Shown here: positions 62,428 through 64,000 of the stretch, piece by piece | How positions within the stretch are numbered: the first letter of the stretch is position 1 | Layout of the letters: each line of letters opens with the position of its first letter | Source of the DNA: Myxococcales bacterium | GTDB lineage: Bacteria; Myxococcota_A; Polyangia; Polyangiales; Houyiibacteriaceae | Assembly (NCBI GenBank): GCA_019637115.1 | Contig: JAHBWH010000016.1 | Span: forward strand, 1 to 64,000 | Direction of reading: 5' to 3' | DNA length: 64,000 nt | Notes under the pieces: model-generated | Databases searched by the model: none | What the model was told of the DNA's origin: nothing | The model's input: only the letters and a program-made list of their open reading frames with translations | Position numbers and translations under genes: made by a program

Positions 62428-64000
62428 ATGCGTTGCAGTCTCGTTTCCTTTTCGTGTGCGCTCGTCTTTGCTTCTTTCGTGATGTCCGGGTGTGGCGACG
62501 ACGATGACGCGCCCGTCGACGCGGCGATCGACGCCGAGGTCGAGACCGATGCCGGCCCCACCGCGTGTGTGCCGCTCGGGCTCGCCTGGCAGCGCGCGCG
62601 GGTGGACCTGACGCCGGGCGCGACCCGCACCCTCGACGTCTGGCTGCGACGCGAGGCGTGCGACCCGCTCGAGATCACGCTGACCCCCTCGGCCGACGGC
62701 GTCATCGAGGCGCCGGCGACAGCGACGCTCGCGACGGGCACCAACCTCACGACGGTCTCGGTGCGCGGCGTCGCCGTCGGCACCGTCACGCTCACCGCGA
62801 GCATCGTCGCGCGCGCAGGCACGCCCGATGCCGAGACCCTGACCGCCGAGGTCGAGATCGTGGTGCAGGACGCGAGCGTCCCCGCCTGCTCCGGGACGGC
62901 GAGCGGCAACGTCGCGCCGGGGGGCTCGCTCCGCCTGGGCGGCACCCCGGTCGGCGTCTCGCTCCACGAGCGCGCGGGCATGGGCGAGTTCCGCGTCGAC
63001 CCCTTCGACGCGACGCTCGGCTGCGCGGACGACCAGGTCCCCGAGGGCTACATCCCACTCGGGCCCGCCGTGACGTTCGGGCCGGGGCACCTGCGCTTCG
63101 TGCGCGACATGCCCATGACGATCCCCATCAAGGTGGCGCTACTCCCCGAAGGTTCGAGCTCTGCCCACGTCTTCTTCAGCTACACGGGCCCAGGAGTGCC
63201 GACGCCGCGCGTCGTGCCGGTCGCCTCCCCCGACCTGGAGTCGCAGCCGGGTTATGTGACCTTCCAGGCGCCGCGCTTCGGCACGTATCAGGCCGTCACG
63301 CCCGCTGCGGGGCCGACCGAGCGCGAGCGCGAGTTCGCCTTCCGCGGCATCACGGGCTTCTCGATGGGCTCGGGCGGCGCGGCGCTCGTCGGCATCCACA
63401 ACCCGAGCCGTTTCGACTTCGTCGGCCCGCTGGGTGGGCCCGTCGACTGGATCAGCCTGCTGCACTACATCCGCACCTACCACCTCGGCGGCTTCTGCAC
63501 CGAGGCCGAGCGGCAGGCCGACCCCGAGGCCTGCGCGGGCCCGGCGAGCACCGACCGGACCCCGCCGACCCAGCAGCGCTACGAGGTCCGCCAGAACTTC
63601 GAGAGCTGGTACTACGAGGACGACTGGATCGGCCACGGCGGCACCTTCGATCGCCGCGAGTACATCCGCATCTTCCGGGACCTGGCGATGATGTACGGCA
63701 ACCCGAACACCACCGCGTCGGTCGACCCCACCGGCCCGAACGTGCTCCCGCCCGGCATCCCGGACTCCGAGCGCATGCGGAGCGCCGCGGATCGCTGCAA
63801 CCAGCCCTACGTCATCAAGCCTGACTGCACGGACACGTCCAACTGCATCGAGGGGCGCTACTACGACGACGAGTACAACCCTGCCGGTGACTACGCCGTC
63901 ATCACCTTCTGCGATGGCGCCGAGGTCCCTGCGGCCAATCCGCGCGGACGCGATCTCGGCGTGTGGGATCCGACCGGCAACAACAACGCGCCGGTCGAGG
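62428..64000 (+). CDS. Secreted esterase-like lipoprotein (3' end beyond window)
   Basis: At least 524 residues, open to the window edge. Signal peptide with lipobox MSGC, then an Asp-rich linker (DDDDAPVDAAIDAEVETDAG). Residues ~45-150 look like a beta-sandwich. The following region is an alpha/beta-hydrolase of the esterase type: nucleophile elbow TGFSMGSGGAA with Ser312, a GGPVDWISLLHY segment and large loops with Cys pairs. The rest of the catalytic triad presumably lies downstream. It may degrade extracellular polymers or prey esters. ATG 62428. Confidence 0.78.
   Translation, partial: MRCSLVSFSCALVFASFVMSGCGDDDDAPVDAAIDAEVETDAGPTACVPLGLAWQRARVDLTPGATRTLDVWLRREACDPLEITLTPSADGVIEAPATATLATGTNLTTVSVRGVAVGTVTLTASIVARAGTPDAETLTAEVEIVVQDASVPACSGTASGNVAPGGSLRLGGTPVGVSLHERAGMGEFRVDPFDATLGCADDQVPEGYIPLGPAVTFGPGHLRFVRDMPMTIPIKVALLPEGSSSAHVFFSYTGPGVPTPRVVPVASPDLESQPGYVTFQAPRFGTYQAVTPAAGPTEREREFAFRGITGFSMGSGGAALVGIHNPSRFDFVGPLGGPVDWISLLHYIRTYHLGGFCTEAERQADPEACAGPASTDRTPPTQQRYEVRQNFESWYYEDDWIGHGGTFDRREYIRIFRDLAMMYGNPNTTASVDPTGPNVLPPGIPDSERMRSAADRCNQPYVIKPDCTDTSNCIEGRYYDDEYNPAGDYAVITFCDGAEVPAANPRGRDLGVWDPTGNNNAPVE

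Overview
The window is about 72% G+C, with densely packed genes, frequent 4-nt ATGA/GTGA stop-start overlaps and many GTG starts. Several traits point to a predatory or social deltaproteobacterium of the Myxococcota, probably a Sandaracinus-like member of the Polyangia: many lipoproteins with Asp/Ala-rich linkers, Ser/Thr kinases with an HRDVSP(H/Q)N catalytic loop and PEGA domains, very Cys-rich repeat proteins, a sigma-54 enhancer-binding protein, FIST sensors, and type VI sheath genes. No identity search was possible, so the taxon is inferred.

Layout. 0.3-5.5 kb: a SUFU-domain protein, then a peroxisome-type multifunctional beta-oxidation enzyme (SDR, hydratase 2, two SCP2 domains) and an SCPx-type thiolase, with a TetR-like palindrome upstream. 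5.5-10.5 kb: three tandem cassettes, each a formylglycine-generating-enzyme-like (FGE-like) lipoprotein coupled to a beta-propeller-like lipoprotein, plus a decayed fourth; one FGE-like copy is internally deleted. 11-15.4 kb: a Ser/Thr kinase with PEGA domains divergent from a lipoprotein with 24 Cys-rich repeats. 15.5-19.2 kb: an overlapping three-gene operon of a tryptophan-dioxygenase-like protein, a PLP enzyme and a methyltransferase. 19.4-23 kb: a FIST sensor, hybrid histidine kinase and response regulator. 23.4-26.8 kb: a pentaheme cytochrome lipoprotein divergent from a sigma-54 activator; a shared palindrome, TCCCC-N6-GGGGA, occurs here and upstream of the FIST operon. 26.9-37.5 kb: a subtilase lipoprotein divergent from an AsmA/TamB-like envelope operon.

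37.7-42.3 kb: a metallo-hydrolase, alpha/beta-hydrolase, SufE, a GAF protein, a DUF4178-like protein and ThiE. 42.4-46 kb: tssB and tssC, a strong terminator, then a membrane Ser/Thr kinase. 46-58 kb: lipoproteins, TPR proteins, a Uma2-type nuclease fold, a TraB/ChaN-like lipoprotein preceded by three consecutive RNA hairpins, a LysM murein endopeptidase, and a TPR/PEGA protein coupled to a second Cys-rich repeat protein with disintegrin-like modules. 58-64 kb: a small STAS-like protein, cysS, short lipoproteins, conspicuous 13-bp and 15-bp tandem repeats, and a secreted esterase that runs off the end.

Most promising leads: the palindrome-defined sigma-54 circuit joining the cytochrome, its activator and the FIST sensor operon; the diversifying FGE-like/propeller cassette array; the hairpin cluster at 49.79-49.89 kb, whose only imperfect pairs are all G-U on the + strand; and the TDO-like operon, whose dioxygenase keeps both key histidines but lacks the substrate-binding GTGGSSG loop.
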